In this document: in pieces, positions 37,152-39,569 of the stretch
How the letters are laid out: each line of letters starts with the position of its first letter
How positions within the stretch are numbered: the first letter of the stretch is position 1
Origin: a bacterium
Lineage (GTDB): Bacteria; SZUA-79; Acidulodesulfobacterales; Acidulodesulfobacteraceae
Direction of reading: 5' to 3'
Length of the DNA: 39,569 bases
Assembly: GCA_021798015.1 (NCBI GenBank)
Contig: JAJZYP010000006.1
Coordinates: 1 to 39,569, forward strand
Notes under the pieces: generated by a model
What the model saw: only the letters and a program-made list of their open reading frames with translations
The model's database searches: none
Told to the model about the DNA's origin: nothing
Program-made: the position numbers and the translations under genes

Positions 37152-37565
37152 TTACTGTAAAATGAAGGGCGCGTTTTTCGTTACGAAGGCCGTCAGCGTA
37201 TATTCGCCGGGACCCATTATAAAAATGCTCAATGCTACGGTAAATTCCGTTAAAGCATATTCGTAACCGCCGTTCATAATATTAAACCCGTGAGGCAAAT
37301 GAAGTATAAATATCGCGCCGAGCATTACAAGCATTATGTTTAGCGCCCCTATTCTTGTCAATATTCCGCTGACCATTGCAAGGCTTCCCGTTGTTTCGGC
37401 TATGCCAACCAATGCCGCTATAATGATTGGGAAATGCATATACCCTGCAAAACCGGCTATACCTGGTCCGTCAAACCAATCAAATAAAATTCCCGTCCCA
37501 TGGTAAAAAAAACTGAGAAACAGCACAAACCTTAAGAAAAATAAACTTATGGATTCTTTTTTCAT
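37152..37565 (-). CDS. DoxX family membrane protein
   Basis: It is a 137-aa protein with four membrane helices. The N-terminal LRFVLFLSFFYHGTGIL, the GIAETTGSLAMVSGILTRIG segment and the HLPHGFNIMNGGYEYAL loop are typical of DoxX. Members range from the terminal oxidase or thiosulfate:quinone oxidoreductase partner DoxD to redox-stress membrane proteins, and the exact role is open. It is downstream of the CDGSH gene on the same strand, 115 bases away, and likely in the regulon of the divergent HxlR protein. Confidence 0.85.
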   Translation of the reverse strand: MKKESISLFFLRFVLFLSFFYHGTGILFDWFDGPGIAGFAGYMHFPIIIAALVGIAETTGSLAMVSGILTRIGALNIMLVMLGAIFILHLPHGFNIMNGGYEYALTEFTVALSIFIMGPGEYTLTAFVTKNAPFILQ

Positions 37566-37626
37566 TTTTGACCTCTTTAATTAATTTAATGTTTTTAAAT
37601 TATAATTTTACTCTTCTTTCTTTCAC

Positions 37627-37655
37627 CCGGCCGCCGGTCATATGTCCGCGGCCGG
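37627..37655. repeat. GC-rich hairpin between CDGSH gene and doxX
   Basis: CCGGCCGC (37627-37634) and GCGGCCGG (37648-37655) pair around a 13-nt loop. It stands out in a very AT-rich surrounding. It is not followed by a T-run on the minus strand, so it may be an mRNA stabiliser or partial attenuator. Confidence 0.5.
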
Positions 37656-37680
37656 AGAAATTAAAATTAACATGCTTTAC

Positions 37681-37872
37681 TTATAGCTTTATCCTCTTAT
37701 CCCCTTCATAAACATATAAAGCATTTAGTCCTTCTTCATCCTTTATGCATTGATGCGTTCCGTCGCAATAAGGTAAGTTCTTAGATAACTGGCACCTGCA
37801 AATATAAATTGGAAACTTGCCTTCCTTAATTTCTAACGGTGAGTTTTCGGTAATTTTTTTTAAATGAGCCAT
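37681..37872 (-). CDS. CDGSH-type [2Fe-2S] protein
   Basis: It is a 63-aa single-domain protein with YICRCQLSKNLPYCDGTH, matching the CXCX2SX3PXCDGTH rule; three Cys and one His bind a labile [2Fe-2S] cluster. The ATG at 37872 was chosen because AGGAGG lies 8 nt upstream; the longer frame up to 37941 is Lys/Leu-rich and overlaps the promoter leader. It has a perfect sigma70 promoter (37952-37980). It is probably a redox or Fe-S sensor or carrier co-regulated with DoxX. Confidence 0.88.
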   Translation of the reverse strand: MAHLKKITENSPLEIKEGKFPIYICRCQLSKNLPYCDGTHQCIKDEEGLNALYVYEGDKRIKL

Positions 37873-37951
37873 TCGATTTACCTCCTTAATAATTTTTAAT
37901 TTAAGTTTTAATTTGCTTTGCTTTAAAGCAACCCGCCCCATGGATACGATA

Positions 37952-37980
37952 ATTATAAGTTGTTAGGTATATTATGTCAA
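37952..37980 (-). promoter_or_regulatory. Perfect-consensus sigma70 promoter of the CDGSH gene
   Basis: On the minus strand there is TTGACA (37975-37980), exactly 17 nt, and TATAAT (37952-37957): all twelve consensus positions match. The expected transcript start is near 37945, with a leader of about 73 bases. Confidence 0.75.
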
Positions 37981-37997
37981 TTAGGGATTTTATTATT

Positions 37998-38023
37998 ATT
38001 AAGTATATAAAAATATACTTAAT
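37998..38023. promoter_or_regulatory. Palindromic operator between CDGSH and hxlR promoters
   Basis: Arms ATTAAGTATAT (37998-38008) and ATATACTTAAT (38013-38023) flank four A bases. It touches the -35 of the plus-strand promoter and lies 17 bases from the -35 of the minus-strand promoter. Placement between divergent promoters next to an HxlR gene suggests the site bound by that regulator. Confidence 0.6.
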
Positions 38024-38052
38024 TGACAATGTATATTAAAATGTGGTAATCT
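38023..38052 (+). promoter_or_regulatory. Promoter of hxlR-like gene
   Basis: TTGACA (38023-38028), an 18-nt spacer and TAATCT (38047-38052). The -35 overlaps the last base of the palindrome, which would permit autoregulation. Confidence 0.5.
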
Positions 38053-38168
38053 ATTTATATAATTATTATTAAAGACTGATAATGATTGCAAATTTTGTAA
38101 TTCATTATTGTTTACTACGCGTTATGGTTATGATAGGATTATTAATATTTTGATAAATTTAAACAGTT

Positions 38169-38498
38169 ATGGAAAATAACAAAAAAGAAGCTTTCTGCCC
38201 CGCGCAGGAAGCCTTTAAAATACTTGCCAATAAATGGTCATTAATTATAATTAAAGAACTTTCCGCTTCCAAATTAAGATTTAATCAGATCAAGAAAAAA
38301 ATGGAAGGAATCTCTGCCAGAGAATTGTCTAAAAGGCTTGAAGTTTTGGAAAAGATAGGATCGGTTGATAGAAAAATTATTTCGATTAAACCGATAAGGG
38401 TCGAATACAGTCTTACTAAAGCGGGCAACGAGCTTGTCCAAGCCATAGAAATAATTCACAACTGGACAATTAAAAATAAGAAAAATATAAAAATATAG
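38169..38498 (+). CDS. HxlR-family winged-helix transcription regulator
   Basis: It is a 109-aa dimeric DNA-binding protein. FCPAQEAFKILANKWSLIII is the HxlR start, with Cys10 in the conserved N-terminal position that can act as a redox or electrophile sensor. LRFNQIKKKMEGISARELSKRL is the recognition region and PIRVEYSLTKAG the wing. No strong ribosome site was seen before the ATG. It is divergent from the CDGSH-DoxX pair and likely controls it through the palindrome between them. Confidence 0.92.
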   Translation: MENNKKEAFCPAQEAFKILANKWSLIIIKELSASKLRFNQIKKKMEGISARELSKRLEVLEKIGSVDRKIISIKPIRVEYSLTKAGNELVQAIEIIHNWTIKNKKNIKI

Positions 38499-38600
38499 GG
38501 CAAATCGTTTTAAAAATTTATGCGATATAATTTAGTATAGTTGAATATGCGAAACGAAATAACATAAAATAAATCAATTTCTTTAAATTGGAGGCTCGAA

Positions 38601-39230
38601 ATGTTTAAAAAGATTTTATTATTTTCGATTATGCTCTTAATGGCGGCCGTTTTCACTTTTACCGTTAAATCCGAGGCTAAAATGATGAATGGAAAAGGGA
38701 TGACGAAAATTGAGAAAATGAGAAAATTTAGAAAAATGGTAATGTTTTTTAAGCGTCATTCGCTGGGTTTTATTCCCATTTTTTACAAATACCACCCGGG
38801 ACCGATGTGGGTAGTGAAGCATGCAAAAGATTTGGATTTAACCCCGGCTCAGATAAAAGAAGGCAAAGTTTTACAAAAAGAGATGTTTCAGAAAACCAAG
38901 GTTGGAATAATGGCATTAAAGAATGCGATAAGGCAATACAGGACGGCAGCCAAACAGGAAAATCCCAGCATTAAGGGGCTGATAACGGACGTTCAGGCCG
39001 TGGGGAACGCCGAAACCTATCTGGGCTACGAAATGATCCCGTTCCACATAAAAGCATACCGCTTATTAAACGCTTCGCAGAAAATAAAATACGCAAGCTT
39101 AAGAAAAATGATGCTAAAAGCATACAATATGAAAATGAGGCATAAAATGATGATGATGCGCGGAATGATGAAAATGCTTCGCGAAAAAATGATGATGCTC
39201 CATGAAAAAATGATGATGATGAATAGATAG
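38601..39230 (+). CDS. Met-rich periplasmic protein, Spy/CpxP-like
   Basis: It is a 209-aa secreted protein. A signal peptide (ILLFSIMLLMAAVFTFTVKSEA) is cleaved after about residue 27. The body is alpha-helical, with LTPAQIKEGKVLQKEM and LNASQKIKYASL, which resemble the LTxxQ motifs of Spy/CpxP. The last about 35 residues are extremely rich in Met, Lys and His (HKMMMMRGMM, EKMMMLHEKMMMM), suited to Cu(I) or Ag(I) binding. GGAGG precedes the ATG and a TATAAT at 38526 is a possible -10. It is a stand-alone gene with a strong terminator. Confidence 0.75.
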   Translation: MFKKILLFSIMLLMAAVFTFTVKSEAKMMNGKGMTKIEKMRKFRKMVMFFKRHSLGFIPIFYKYHPGPMWVVKHAKDLDLTPAQIKEGKVLQKEMFQKTKVGIMALKNAIRQYRTAAKQENPSIKGLITDVQAVGNAETYLGYEMIPFHIKAYRLLNASQKIKYASLRKMMLKAYNMKMRHKMMMMRGMMKMLREKMMMLHEKMMMMNR

Positions 39231-39245
39231 ATAGATAGATAGATA
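39223..39245. repeat. ATAG tetranucleotide microsatellite at the stop of the Met-rich gene
   Basis: Five ATAG units plus ATA overlap the stop codon (TAG at 39228). Because the stop lies in the first units, gain or loss of units would not normally alter the protein. Confidence 0.85.
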
Positions 39246-39289
39246 AAAATTAACGCCCCGCCTAAATTTGCGGCGGGGCGTTAATTTTT
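39245..39289. terminator. Very strong bidirectional terminator
   Basis: An 18-bp perfect stem (39245-39262 with 39272-39289), with a core AACGCCCCGCC, a 9-nt loop and A/T tracts on both sides. It ends the Met-rich gene transcript and would stop transcription from the right as well. Confidence 0.9.
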
Positions 39290-39569
39290 AAGAACCGCCG
39301 TGAACCCGTGTATTTCTTGCTCTTTTAATCATTTTTTCTATTTCTGGATTTACAACGATTTAGAGTGGTGCGCCCAGAGGGATTCGAACCCCCGGCCTGC
39401 AGATTCGTAGTCTGAATATGTGGGGCTGGAAATGCCGGTATTTACTGGGAAAAATGAGGCATCAAAAAACGAGTGTGGGGGTTTTTGTAGTAAAGTAACT
39501 ATTTTTAATTATTTAAAGTTATTCCCTGAAAAAAGGGCAATGCACTTCTATTGCAAAAGCTCCATTTCA
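39290..39569. other. Right-edge gap with no complete gene
   Basis: After the terminator there is a 76-base stretch with no gene, then the tRNA-Arg 3' half, then about 155 bases of AT-rich sequence with no frame that I can support. It is probably the end of an integrated element. The window ends before any integrase would be seen. Confidence 0.5.
39366..39414 (-). pseudogene. 3' half of tRNA-Arg(ACG), probable att site
   Basis: On the minus strand the sequence from the anticodon 5' stem (CAGA), loop CTACGAA (anticodon ACG), variable loop, T-arm (GGGGGTTCGAATCCCTC), acceptor 3' strand TGGGCGC, discriminator A and CCA is intact. The 5' half (D-arm and acceptor 5' strand) is absent; the sequence to the right does not match. 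This is the usual picture of the partial copy left when an integrative element enters a tRNA gene. Confidence 0.75.

Noticed and set aside
39223-39245. Phase variation by the ATAG repeat
   Set aside because: The stop codon is in the first units, so changing the repeat number leaves the protein unchanged.
39290-39365. Short minus-strand frame ending VNPEIEKMIKRARNTRVHGGS
   Set aside because: It is only about 23 codons after an upstream stop and has no ribosome site; it may be a remnant of a disrupted gene but cannot be supported.
1-39569. CRISPR array or insertion sequence
   Set aside because: I saw no regularly spaced repeats and no transposase in either strand of the window.

Overview
The window is AT-rich bacterial DNA. 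Its first half is dominated by an uninterrupted minus-strand block that encodes every canonical cytoplasmic step of dissimilatory sulfate reduction. The low GC, this gene content, and the coexistence of dsrD (a reductive-type marker) with dsrL and dsrEFH (mostly oxidative-type markers) suggest a deltaproteobacterium-like lineage such as Candidatus Acidulodesulfobacterales (SZUA-79/Sva0485). That placement is inference from gene content; no rRNA or marker tree is available here.

Layout. 3-413 (+) is the tail of a CPA-type Na+/H+ antiporter. 553-20387 (-), in transcription order, is dsrA-dsrB-dsrD-dsrL-dsrC-dsrM-dsrK-dsrE-dsrF-dsrH, then sat-aprB-aprA-qmoA-qmoB-qmoC-hppA. Each part has its own sigma70-like promoter with a perfect TTGACA -35 box (before dsrA and before sat). 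dsrN lies just upstream at 20751-22286. Sat activates sulfate to APS, HppA recovers PPi energy as a proton gradient, AprBA reduces APS to sulfite with electrons from quinol through QmoABC, and DsrAB (with DsrD as activator and siroheme probably amidated by DsrN) reduces sulfite. DsrMK, DsrL and DsrEFH provide membrane, NAD(P)H and persulfide-relay connections. The single DsrC-like protein lacks the second (CysB) cysteine needed for the DsrC trisulfide, so it looks like TusE. dsrJOP is absent.

22455-23721 (-) holds a small unknown gene, an intact tRNA-Ser(CGA), a second tRNA-Ser copy carrying two near-identical 20-nt hairpin insertions, and a TlpA/ResA-like thioredoxin. 23932-31405 (+) holds galU, hsp20, lon, thiL and two CNNM/CorC-type CBS transporters. 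31484-34316 (-) holds thioredoxin, an Mrp/NBP35 Fe-S carrier ATPase and an unusual radical-SAM-like protein with a CX8CX2C motif. 34552-36225 (+) holds a winged-helix/zinc-ribbon protein and plsY, which probably uses an ATT start. 36243-37872 (-) holds a glycine-zipper lipoprotein, DoxX and a CDGSH Fe-S protein; the last is divergent from an HxlR regulator (38169-38498, +), with a clear palindromic operator between them. 38601-39230 (+) is a Met-rich Spy-like periplasmic protein followed by a very strong terminator. At the right edge the 3' half of a tRNA-Arg(ACG) gene (39366-39414) looks like an attachment site, so the last about 155 bases are probably the end of an integrated element.
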